From an uncultured Acidimicrobiales bacterium (GTDB lineage Bacteria; Actinomycetota; Acidimicrobiia; Acidimicrobiales; CADCSY01), in the NCBI GenBank assembly GCA_902805555.1, contig CADCSY010000015.1:1-33010 (forward strand): a DNA stretch of 33,010 nt, read 5' to 3'. A program made the position numbers and the translations under genes. The notes under the pieces are model-generated. The model was not told the origin of the DNA and did no database searches. It worked only from the letters and a program-made list of their open reading frames with translations. Below, one piece after another: positions 15,262 to 23,113 of the stretch; the first letter of the stretch is position 1; every line of letters begins with the position of its first letter.

Positions 15262-18200
15262 ATGCCCCTTCCAGCTTCAGCACCGTCGTTCCGCCCCGGT
15301 GAGCAACGTCGAACCGGTTGCTCGAGACTCGTGCGGCTCGCCGCAGGGGTCGTCGCGATGGTGCTCTTCGCGACGGCGTCGCCGGGCGTCCCAGGGGTGG
15401 GCACCGCAGCGGCGGCCCCCGTGGGGCAGGGCTTCAACCTCAACGCCTCCGACCTCCGCTTCATCATGAAGCAGATCGGCATCGCCGAACGGCACGTCGC
15501 CGGCACCACCTCGGCGACCGGCCTCTGCGGCGGGCTCTTCGGGCACGGCCCCGACGGGATCGAGGCGACGGCGGACGACCAGATCCCGGAGAACGGTGTG
15601 GGCGTGACCCTGCCGTGGGGCCTCCGCACCGTCGACGGCACCTGCAACAACATCGTGAAGGACCAGGCGGAGTTCGGTTCAGCGGACCGGCCCTTCCCGC
15701 GGCTGGTGCCGAGGAGCTTCCGGCCTGGGTACGGCGAGGCCGGCAACGTCACGGACGCCCAGCCGCGTGTGATCAGCAACCTCATCGTCGACCAGACGGC
15801 CTCGAACCCGGCGGCCGTGGAGGCCGCCGGACCGACGCCGGAGAGCAGGGTGACGACCGCCTCAGGTGCGTTCTTCATCCCGAACGTGGCGCCTGACGTG
15901 GGTCTGTCGGCCCCCTACAACTCGTGGTTCACGCTCTTCGGTCAGTTCTTCGACCACGGGCTGGACCTCGTCAACAAGGGTGGCACGGGCACGGTCACCG
16001 TCCCGCTGCAGTCCGACGACCCACTCATCGGCCAGGGCCCGCCGTTCATGACGCTCACCCGGGCCTCGCACTCGGGCGACATGGAGGCGAGCAACCAGAC
16101 GTCGCCGTGGATCGACCAGAGCCAGACCTACAGCTCCCACCCGTCCCACCAGGTGTTCCTCCGCGAGTACGAGCTCATCGACGGCAAGCCCGTGGGGACC
16201 GGGCGGATGATCACGGGCACCGGCGACGGCATGGCGGACTGGAAGACCGTGAAGGCACAAGCCCGTGACATCTTGGGCATCGCGCTCACGGACATGGACG
16301 TGCTGAACGTCCCGACGCTGCTGACCGACCCGTACGGCCACTTCGTGCGAGGGACGAACGGCTTCCCACAGCTCGTCCTGACGGGCGGAGGCACCAGGGA
16401 GGGGAGCGCGACGGCACCGATCCCCACCGAGGGTGCGATCCCGACTGGTCACGCGTTCCTCGACGACATGGCGCACACGGCGGTGCCGTCGGCGGCGAAG
16501 GTCGCCGACTCGGACGGCGTCGTCAACGACAGGAACACCCGTCCGTCCAGCACCTCGTACGACGACGAGATGCTCGACGCACACTTCGTCGCCGGCGACG
16601 GGCGGGTCAACGAGAACATCGGCCTCATCACCGTGCACCACGTGTTCCACTCGGAGCACAACCGGTTGACCGTCGACATCGCCGACAGGATCGCCACCGA
16701 CCCTGCGCTCTCCCAGGCCGAGCGTGACGCCTGGCGGGTCATCGGGCCCGCCGGGTGGGACTACGGCGAGCGGCTGTTCCAGGCCGCCCGGTTCGTGACG
16801 GAGATGGAGTACCAGCACCTGGCGTTCGAGGAGTTCGCCCGCAAGGTGCAGCCCATGGTGAACCTCTTCGGCGAAGGGGGGACCGGGTACCGGACCGACG
16901 TCGACCCGGCGATCAGCGCCGAGTTCGCGCATGCCGTCTACCGGTTCGGGCACTCCATGCTGAACGAGTCGGTCGACCGGGTCGCCGCCTCCGGCGCACG
17001 CCGCGACGTCAGCCTGCTCGACGCCTTCCTCAACCCGCCCATGTTCCTCGACGGCGGGACGAACCCCGACGCAGCAGCCGGTGACGTCGTGCGCGGCATG
17101 ACCCGCCAGACCGGGAACGAGCTCGACGAGTTCGTCACCGAGGCGCTCCGCAACGAGCTCCTCGGCCTTCCTCTCGACCTCGCGTCACTGAACCTGGCGC
17201 GAGCCAGGGACACCGGGATCCCGGGGCTGAACGCGGCACGGAGGACGTTCTTCGCCCAGACCTCGGACTCGGGGCTGCGGCCGTACACGAGCTGGGCCGA
17301 CTTCGGGTTCAGCCTCAAGCACCAGGCTTCACTGGTCAACTTCATCGCTGCGTACGGCACCCACGGATCCATCACGAGCGTGACCAGCCTCACCGACAAG
17401 CGGTCGGCGGCCCAGGCCCTGCTCGACGTGGCCGGCGCCCCGGAGCCGTCCGGGTCGACGCTGACGGAGGAGCAGGTGGCGGCCCTGCGCCTGCAGCAGG
17501 AGGATGCACGGGCGTTCCTGAACAGCACCGCTCCGTACGAGAGCGGCGGGAGCGGGGTCACGACCACAGGTGTCGACGGCATCGACCTGTGGGTCGGCGG
17601 GCTCGCCGAGAAGCAGATGGTCTTCGGTGGCCTGCTCGGCCCGACGTTCAACCACGTGTTCGAACGGCAGATGGAGAACCTGCAGGACAGCGACCGCTTC
17701 TACTACCTGTCTCGCACCGTGGGGCTCAACCTGCTGACCCAGCTCGAGGGCAACTCGTTCTCCGAGCTGATCCAGCGCAACACCGACGTCGAGGGCCTGC
17801 CTGCCGACTCGTTCTCCCGCCCCGGCCTCGTCTTCGACCTGTCGAAGCAGAGCGCCACCGGTGCGATCGTCGACGACGCCGACACCGAGTACCGCGAGCC
17901 GGACCTGCTCGTCCGCGAGCCGGACGGGACGATCCGCTACGGCGGCCCGGAGCACGCAGTGTTCAACGGCACCCCGGGCGCCGACCGTGTCAGCTCCAGC
18001 GAGGGCGACGACACCATCCGAGGCAACGCCGGGAACGACCGGATGGAGGGCGGGGACGGGAACGACAACCTCATCGGCGGTGAGGGCGACGACATCATGA
18101 CCGACCTGGCCGGTGACGACGTCCTCAAGGGCGGTGACGGCGACGATGCCCTCTCCTCGGGTCGGGGCTTCGGCGGCGACCTCAACCAGGGCGGTCTGGG

Positions 18201-20157
18201 CAACGACTTCATCGTCGGCGGCAACGACATGACGGAGTCGTTCGCAGGGCCGGGCAACGACTTCGTCTTCGCCGGCGAGGCCCAGGACGCCGTCTTCGGT
18301 GACGACGGCGACGACTGGATCGAGGGCGGGAAGGGTCCGTTCAACCTGTTGCAGGGTGACAACGGCGCCCCGTTCCAGGACGACCCGAACGAACCGGGCC
18401 ACGACGTCCTCTTCAGCTACGGCGGTGAGCAGGACTACGACGCGGAGGGCGGCGACGACATCATGCTGGTCGGCCCGGGCATCCAGCGGAGCGAGGGCAT
18501 GCTCGGGTTCGACTGGACGAGCCACAAGAGCGACCCGCAAGCCGGCACCTCCGACATGCGGATCACCGGCTTCCTGCCGCCCTCCGTCGACGCCAACCGC
18601 GACCGCTTCGACCTCGTCGAGAGCATGTCCGGCTGGAGCTTCAACGACGTCCTGCGGGGCGACGACCGTGACGCAGCAGCGATGGCCGGCCACGAGCTGA
18701 CCGCCCAGGGCATCAACCGGATCGACGGGCTGTCGGCGCTGCTCGACGGTGCGACCAGCTTCACCGGTGGCAACATCCTCATCGGCGGCGCCGGCGACGA
18801 CGTCGTCGAGGGACGAGGCGGGAACGACCTCATCGACGGTGACGCCTGGCTGGACGTCCAGCTCGAGGTCCGCAGCACGGCGGGTCTCGTCGTGAGGCGG
18901 GCGGACACCATGTCCGAGCTCCAGGTGGAGGTGTTCGCCGGCAGGCTCGACCCCGGGAACATCTCCATCGTCCGGACCATCAGGGCCGGCGCGCCCGGGA
19001 CGGACACCGCCTCGTTCTCCGGTGCCCGAGCCGAGTACGACATCACCACCGTCGGCGCCGGCAGGACGCTCGTCGTCCACCGGGGCGGGACGGCGGTCGA
19101 CGGGACCGACACGTTGCGGAACGTCGAGAAGCTGCAGTTCTCCGACGGCACCGTCGACGTCCCGTCGACCGACGTCGCAGCGCCGACCGTGACCACGACC
19201 ACCCCGGCGGGCGGCGCCGCCGTCGTCTCGGCGCTGGCCGACGTGACGGCGACGTTCAGCGAGAACGTGCTCGGCGTCGACGGCACCACCTTCACCCTGC
19301 GGGCCGGCACGGGCACCACGCCGCTCCCCGCGACGGTCACGTTCGACGGCACGACACGCACCGCCACGTTGAACCCGACCGCTGACCTGGCGCCGGTGAC
19401 GACGTTCACCGCCGAGCTCACCGGTGGGCCGCGCGCGATCCGTGACGTGGCCGGGAACCCGCTGACCACGACGGTGTGGACGTTCACGACAGGTGCTGCG
19501 GGTGACCGCACACCGCCCACGGTCACGCTGCAGACCCCGGCACCTGGGACCGCCGGCCTGCGGGCGTCGATCGACGTCATCGCGCAGTTCAGCGAGCCCG
19601 TCGTCGGGGTCGACACGACCTCGTTCACGCTTGCGAACGCCGCGAACACCCCGGTGGCGGCAACCGTCACCTTCAGCAACCCCGTCGGCGCCTGGGTCCT
19701 CAACCCCTCCAGGAACCTGCCGAACGGCACCTACACCGTCCGGCTCACGAACGCCATCAGGGACACGGCGACGAGCCCGAACCCGTTGGCGCCCCTGACG
19801 TGGACGTTCACGGTCGGTGCCGCGACGCCGCCCGGAGGCGGAGACACGACCGCACCCACCATCACCGGCAGGTCACCGGCGCCGGGGGCGACGGGTGTCG
19901 GCAGGACAGGTGACGTCGCCGTCACCTTCAGCGAAGCCGTCACGGGAGTCGGGCCGACGACGTTCCTGCTCAAGGACACGGCGCTGGGCACGACCGTCCC
20001 CTCCCGGCTCAGCTCGAGTGGCGGCACCCAGTGGAGGCTGCGGCCGAGCGCGAGCCTGGCCGCCGGCAGGCAGTACACCGTCCAGGTCATGGCCGGCATC
20101 GCCGACGACGCAGGGAACCCGCTCGTCCCCGAGTCGTGGAGCTTCACGACTCGGTGA
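15262..20157 (+). CDS. Secreted animal-type heme peroxidase with RTX repeats and three Ig-like (Big_5) domains
   Basis: A 1631-residue exported peroxidase using H2O2 to oxidise small substrates or halides. ATG at 15262 follows AGGAGG. A Sec signal (arginine-containing n-region to ~25, hydrophobic core 25-40, cleavage near AAAAP around 50) is followed by the An_peroxidase domain, about 190-900. Visible there are the distal-side FFDHGLD (H232), the helix LITVHHVFHSEHNR (455-468) and the proximal heme ligand H564 in YRFGHSML. Then, about 900-1195, come RTX-type nonapeptides (GGDGNDNLIGGEGDDIM and similar), which bind Ca2+. Three SbsA/Big_5-type Ig-like domains begin near 1308, 1417 and 1530, each ending WTFT/WSFTT. 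No LPXTG or C-terminal membrane anchor is seen. RTX plus heme peroxidase recalls MopA-type Mn(II)-oxidising peroxidases; the substrate here is unknown. Confidence 0.92.
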   Translation: MPLPASAPSFRPGEQRRTGCSRLVRLAAGVVAMVLFATASPGVPGVGTAAAAPVGQGFNLNASDLRFIMKQIGIAERHVAGTTSATGLCGGLFGHGPDGIEATADDQIPENGVGVTLPWGLRTVDGTCNNIVKDQAEFGSADRPFPRLVPRSFRPGYGEAGNVTDAQPRVISNLIVDQTASNPAAVEAAGPTPESRVTTASGAFFIPNVAPDVGLSAPYNSWFTLFGQFFDHGLDLVNKGGTGTVTVPLQSDDPLIGQGPPFMTLTRASHSGDMEASNQTSPWIDQSQTYSSHPSHQVFLREYELIDGKPVGTGRMITGTGDGMADWKTVKAQARDILGIALTDMDVLNVPTLLTDPYGHFVRGTNGFPQLVLTGGGTREGSATAPIPTEGAIPTGHAFLDDMAHTAVPSAAKVADSDGVVNDRNTRPSSTSYDDEMLDAHFVAGDGRVNENIGLITVHHVFHSEHNRLTVDIADRIATDPALSQAERDAWRVIGPAGWDYGERLFQAARFVTEMEYQHLAFEEFARKVQPMVNLFGEGGTGYRTDVDPAISAEFAHAVYRFGHSMLNESVDRVAASGARRDVSLLDAFLNPPMFLDGGTNPDAAAGDVVRGMTRQTGNELDEFVTEALRNELLGLPLDLASLNLARARDTGIPGLNAARRTFFAQTSDSGLRPYTSWADFGFSLKHQASLVNFIAAYGTHGSITSVTSLTDKRSAAQALLDVAGAPEPSGSTLTEEQVAALRLQQEDARAFLNSTAPYESGGSGVTTTGVDGIDLWVGGLAEKQMVFGGLLGPTFNHVFERQMENLQDSDRFYYLSRTVGLNLLTQLEGNSFSELIQRNTDVEGLPADSFSRPGLVFDLSKQSATGAIVDDADTEYREPDLLVREPDGTIRYGGPEHAVFNGTPGADRVSSSEGDDTIRGNAGNDRMEGGDGNDNLIGGEGDDIMTDLAGDDVLKGGDGDDALSSGRGFGGDLNQGGLGNDFIVGGNDMTESFAGPGNDFVFAGEAQDAVFGDDGDDWIEGGKGPFNLLQGDNGAPFQDDPNEPGHDVLFSYGGEQDYDAEGGDDIMLVGPGIQRSEGMLGFDWTSHKSDPQAGTSDMRITGFLPPSVDANRDRFDLVESMSGWSFNDVLRGDDRDAAAMAGHELTAQGINRIDGLSALLDGATSFTGGNILIGGAGDDVVEGRGGNDLIDGDAWLDVQLEVRSTAGLVVRRADTMSELQVEVFAGRLDPGNISIVRTIRAGAPGTDTASFSGARAEYDITTVGAGRTLVVHRGGTAVDGTDTLRNVEKLQFSDGTVDVPSTDVAAPTVTTTTPAGGAAVVSALADVTATFSENVLGVDGTTFTLRAGTGTTPLPATVTFDGTTRTATLNPTADLAPVTTFTAELTGGPRAIRDVAGNPLTTTVWTFTTGAAGDRTPPTVTLQTPAPGTAGLRASIDVIAQFSEPVVGVDTTSFTLANAANTPVAATVTFSNPVGAWVLNPSRNLPNGTYTVRLTNAIRDTATSPNPLAPLTWTFTVGAATPPGGGDTTAPTITGRSPAPGATGVGRTGDVAVTFSEAVTGVGPTTFLLKDTALGTTVPSRLSSSGGTQWRLRPSASLAAGRQYTVQVMAGIADDAGNPLVPESWSFTTR
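20129..20154 (+). terminator. 10-bp perfect hairpin overlapping the end of the peroxidase gene
   Basis: CCGAGTCGTG (20129-20138) and CACGACTCGG (20145-20154) form a perfect stem with a 6-base loop, ending immediately before the TGA. It is terminator-like but lacks a following T-tract and lies inside the coding sequence. Confidence 0.45.
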
Positions 20158-20202
20158 CCAGCTCCGAGCGTGCGAGAGGTGGCTCTCCCGGGCGTGACCT
20201 GG

Positions 20203-20577
20203 GCTTGGCGCTCGGTCGCCTCGAGGTCGTCGCCCAGCTCGAGCAGCGTGAGCGCGAGGCGGCGGGAGCGGTTGCGCATGCGCTCCACGTCGGCGACGCG
20301 TGCCTCGGCTTCGATCCGACGCTGGTGCCCTGCCTTGAGGCCGCTCGAGCGGCCTGACGAGCTCTCGGCGGTCGAGCGGCGGGAGGCGGCGGCGGACGTC
20401 GAGCACGCCGTCGCCCCAGGTTGGGCGACGTCGATCTGGCAGCAACGGGCGAGCGCCTGGACGAAAGGCGAGTCGCAGCCCCGGCCGCCGAGCCCGAGCA
20501 CCCTCCCCGTCTCCGCCAGCGGGAGCTCGAACCGCCGGCTCGGCCTCGAGCCCGGCGGCGACGCGCCGCAGGAGCCA
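20203..20577 (-). pseudogene. Frameshifted, truncated copy of the adjacent hypothetical gene
   Basis: This stretch is closely similar at the DNA level to the intact gene around 20888-21262 and corresponds to its residues ~49-173. Reading on the minus strand, LLRRVAAGLEAEP, then FELPLAETGRVLGLGG...CCQIDVAQPG, then DGVLDVRRRLPPLDRREL, then RIEAEARVADVERMRNRSRR...LEATERQ alternate between two frames, so at least three frameshifts are present. The first ~48 residues and everything after ERQ are missing. The missing 3' tail appears to be the relic at 10438-10493. Similarity ends about 45 bp from the peroxidase stop codon. Confidence 0.85.
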
Positions 20578-20649
20578 AGGCGACGTCGTTCCATCAGGAG
20601 CTGCGCTGCCTGAACCCCAATGCGGTGTTGAACCAGACATCGCAGCCGC

Positions 20650-21408
20650 TCACGCCGCGGTCGGGCCGTCGTCCTCCTCGGTCGTGGTGGGTGCAGGGGT
20701 GGCGGGTGTGGCTGCGGTGGTGGCTCGTCGGGCCAGCGCGTCGGCCCGCTGGGCGAGGAGGCTGTGGTGCACGAGGCGGGGGGCGCCGTCCGCGGCGTCA
20801 TCGCCGGACGCCCGGGCCTGGCGGTGCTGCTCCCAGGCCCACAGGGATGACTCCCGTGCGATCGACGGGTGAAACCTCCAGCGGTGGAGCTGGCGCTCCG
20901 TCGCCTCGAGGTCCTCGCCCAGCTCGAGCAGCGAGAGGGCGAGGCGGCGGGAGCGGTTGCGCATGCGCTCCACGTCGGCGACGCGTGCCTCGGCTTCGAT
21001 CCAGCGCTGGTGCTCGGCCTGGAGCCCCTCTGGCAGGCGGACGAGCTGTCGGCGGTTGAGCGGTGGGAGGCGCCGGCGGACGTTGAGCACGCCGTCGCCA
21101 CCTGGCTGGGCGACGTCGAACTGGCAGCAACGAGCGAGCGCCCGGACGAACGGCGAGTTGCGGCCCTCGCCACCGAGCCCGAGTGCTCTCGCCGTCTCCG
21201 CCAGCGGCAGCTCGAACCCTGCGGGCTCGGCCTCGAGCCCGGCGGCGACGCGCCGCAGGAGCCAGGTGGTGCTCGGGCCCAGGACGCCGAGCCAGAACCG
21301 CTCGACGTAGGCGGAGCGCGGGTCGTGGCCGAGCTTGTCGATCACGGGGTCGGGCCAGGGTCGGACCGTGAGGGTCTCGGCCGGGAGCGCGGGAAGGGTG
21401 GCGGGCAT
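20650..21408 (-). CDS. Conserved actinobacterial hypothetical protein (intact copy of a duplicated gene)
   Basis: A 252-residue soluble protein whose opening (PWPDPVIDKLGHDPRSAYVE, RFWLGVLGPSTTWLLRR) I recognise as a widespread actinobacterial family without known function. Next come FELPLAETARALGLGG, a basic region RRRLPPLNRRQLVRLP (112-126) and a charged, probably coiled helical stretch (about 133-175, IEAEARVADVERMRNRSRR and onward). The C-terminus is low-complexity (Ala/Thr/Pro, then EEDDGPTAA). The ATG at 21408 has GGAGGA 4 bases upstream. A basic helical protein could bind DNA or RNA, but I see no named domain. A broken copy lies immediately downstream. Confidence 0.8.
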   Translation of the reverse strand: MPATLPALPAETLTVRPWPDPVIDKLGHDPRSAYVERFWLGVLGPSTTWLLRRVAAGLEAEPAGFELPLAETARALGLGGEGRNSPFVRALARCCQFDVAQPGGDGVLNVRRRLPPLNRRQLVRLPEGLQAEHQRWIEAEARVADVERMRNRSRRLALSLLELGEDLEATERQLHRWRFHPSIARESSLWAWEQHRQARASGDDAADGAPRLVHHSLLAQRADALARRATTAATPATPAPTTTEEDDGPTAA

Positions 21409-21603
21409 GGGTCCTCCGGGGCAGAGCGGCTGGAGGGGGAAGCGAGGGGACTCACATGCACTTTCATGTCCTCTCGGTGGCCAGCAGCGTCGCACCGGGC
21501 CCACGACCTCGTCAAGCCCTGGCCGCGCTCGCTGAGCTGGCGGGGCGCCCCAGCCTCCCGGACCCGAAGACAAGACATCGGCCTCGAGCCCGTCCCGGTT
21601 CCG

Positions 21604-21609
21604 TAGCGT
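21604..21609 (+). promoter_or_regulatory. Leaderless -10 hexamer TAGCGT
   Basis: TAGCGT ends 6 bases before the ATG at 21616. It lies in the 207-bp divergent region 21409-21615. Confidence 0.5.
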
Positions 21610-21615
21610 CACCTC

Positions 21616-22059
21616 ATGCCGACCTACCGGGTGAACCCGCAGGGCGTGGCCAGAGCACGCGAGCTGATCGACGCCCGCCGGTACCGCGTGCGGAGCCGCT
21701 GGGCTGACGTCCAGCCAGGCGCGGCAGAGAGGAACGCCTTCCTCAGGTCCCACACCTGGGAGGAGTACTCCGGCTGGCACCTGGGGCTGGCCGAAGGTCC
21801 GGGGGACGAGACGAAGGCCCGCTACGCGTTCGGCTACGGCGACTTCACCCGGCTCCACCGCATGGGCCTCATCGCCTGCTACTACCGAGCCGCCGAGTGG
21901 GAGCACACCGAGGTGATGGTGGCGGCACACGAGCTCCTGCTCCGCCTCGACGAGGGCAGAGCTCGAGGGAGAGCCCGCAGCTGGCCCGCCGCTCCGCGGG
22001 GGCGGCCGACCGGGGATGTCCCAGCGGGTCGGACCCGCCGGTCGCCATCCAGGTCGTAG
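21616..22059 (+). CDS. Conserved hypothetical protein with unusual Arg-rich C-terminal extension
   Basis: A 147-residue protein. The first ~113 residues (MPTYRVNPQGVARARELIDA, HTWEEYSGWHLGL, KARYAFGYGDFTRLHRMGLI, AAHELLLRLD) match my memory of a small actinobacterial family of unknown function that usually ends soon after HDLL..LD. Here the frame continues another ~34 residues of Arg/Pro/Ala (GRARGRARSW and onward), which looks like read-through of GC-rich non-coding DNA, perhaps after a small frameshift near 21955. No catalytic motif is evident. The start is supported by TAGCGT 6 bases upstream. The sirtuin gene follows 135 bp later on the same strand. Confidence 0.7.
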   Translation: MPTYRVNPQGVARARELIDARRYRVRSRWADVQPGAAERNAFLRSHTWEEYSGWHLGLAEGPGDETKARYAFGYGDFTRLHRMGLIACYYRAAEWEHTEVMVAAHELLLRLDEGRARGRARSWPAAPRGRPTGDVPAGRTRRSPSRS

Positions 22060-22194
22060 CACGAGGCTGGCGCAGACCTGGATCGCGAAGCACTCGCTGA
22101 GGGAGCGACTGCTGTGCCGATCTGGGGTCCGACGGGTCAGCACGTCGGGGGAAGCAGCGTCGTCCAGCCCGGCCAGGGCTGCGATGCTCGGGTC

Positions 22195-23013
22195 ATGGCA
22201 GAGGCGACCGAGGGGACGGGTGACCCCGTCGACGTGGCGGGGGAGCTGCTGGGAGCAGCCTCCCGGGTGGTGGTGCTGACCGGGGCGGGCATCTCCACGG
22301 ACTCCGGCATCCCCGACTTCAGGGGACCCAACGGCGTCTGGACGAAGAACCCCGAGGCGGAGAAGGCGTCGAACCTGAGCAACTACATCCGCCAGCCCGA
22401 GCTCCGACGGGCCTCGTGGCAGGCGCGGCTCGGCTCGCCGGCGTGGAGCGCGGAGCCGAACCCCGGCCACCGGGCGCTCGTCGACCTCGCGGCACAGGGA
22501 CGGCTCCACACCCTCGTGACCCAGAACATCGACGGGCTGCACCAGCGGGCCGGCAGCGACCCGGCCACCGTCGTGGAGGCCCATGGGACGATCCACCGCT
22601 GGGCGTGCCTGTCGTGTGGGGACGGTGGGCCCATGTCGGAGGCGCTCGAGCGGGTCAGGGCCGGGGAGGTCGACCCGGCGTGCGAGGCGGTGGTCGACGG
22701 CCGCCCCTGTGGCGGCATCCTCAAGTCGGCGACGATCTCGTTCGGGCAGTCGCTCGTGGAGGCCGACCTCGAGCGGGCGATGGCAGCCGCCCGCTCGTGC
22801 GACCTGCTGCTGTGCGTCGGCTCCTCGCTCGGCGTCTACCCGGTCGCCCAGATGGTGCCCATCGCCCGCCAGCACGGGGCCCGTCTCGTCATCGTGAACG
22901 CCGAGCCCACCCCCTTCGACCGCATCGCCGACGTGGTCGTGCGCGAACCGATCAGCACGTCCCTGCCACGGATCGTGGCTGCGGCCCGGGAGGCGGTCGA
23001 GCCGACCGGTTGA
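22195..23013 (+). CDS. cobB: NAD-dependent protein deacylase, Sir2 family
   Basis: Removes acyl groups from protein lysines using NAD+, giving nicotinamide and O-acyl-ADP-ribose; cytosolic. It has 272 residues. The NAD-binding motif is TGAGISTDSGIPDFRGP (29-45), followed by TQNIDGLH (109-116) and catalytic H130 in VEAHGTIHRW. The structural zinc Cys are C138, C141, C163 and C172. GSSLGVYPVAQM (209-220) and VIVNAEPTP close the Rossmann fold. The ATG at 22195 is chosen over the frame opening at 22114 because the extra residues are atypical and GATGCT ends 6 bases upstream. Sirtuins often control acyl-CoA synthetases; one is encoded 7 kb away, but no direct link is shown. Confidence 0.94.
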   Translation: MAEATEGTGDPVDVAGELLGAASRVVVLTGAGISTDSGIPDFRGPNGVWTKNPEAEKASNLSNYIRQPELRRASWQARLGSPAWSAEPNPGHRALVDLAAQGRLHTLVTQNIDGLHQRAGSDPATVVEAHGTIHRWACLSCGDGGPMSEALERVRAGEVDPACEAVVDGRPCGGILKSATISFGQSLVEADLERAMAAARSCDLLLCVGSSLGVYPVAQMVPIARQHGARLVIVNAEPTPFDRIADVVVREPISTSLPRIVAAAREAVEPTG

Positions 23014-23029
23014 GCCACCAGCACGGAAG

Positions 23030-23049
23030 GGCCGCCCTGTGGTGCGGCC
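23030..23049. terminator. Small hairpin between convergent sirtuin and GT39-like genes
   Basis: GGCCGC (23030-23035) and GCGGCC (23044-23049) form a 6-bp stem with an 8-base loop, 16 bases after the sirtuin stop. On the + strand it is followed by GTTCG rather than a T-run. Weak candidate. Confidence 0.3.
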
Positions 23050-23113
23050 GTTCGCGTCGAGACCACCGGGAGCTGTGGCGCCCTCGATCCGAGACCCTCC
23101 GGGTGAGCCGGCG

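Larger units (their letters stand above)
10494..20202. other. Putative inserted island: oxidase-regulator-signal peptidase-peroxidase
   Basis: The block between the two gene relics holds exactly four genes: multicopper oxidase, BTAD regulator, type I signal peptidase and RTX heme peroxidase. Left and right flanks are the 3' tail and the internal part of one gene, in the order and orientation expected if that gene had been interrupted. No transposase, integrase, tRNA or terminal repeat is visible at either edge, so the mechanism is unknown. Its intergenic regions (12064-12295, 14174-14446, 15050-15261) look less GC-rich than the rest of the window. Confidence 0.5.

Noticed and set aside
18001..18840. 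DNA tandem repeat inside the peroxidase gene
   Set aside because: The repetition is at the protein level (RTX nonapeptides) with varied codons, so it is a domain feature rather than a DNA satellite.
10239..20649. Transposase, integrase, tRNA attachment site or terminal repeats at the island edges
   Set aside because: No frame near either edge resembles a recombinase, no tRNA is recognisable, and I see no matching repeats at the two junctions beyond the gene relics.
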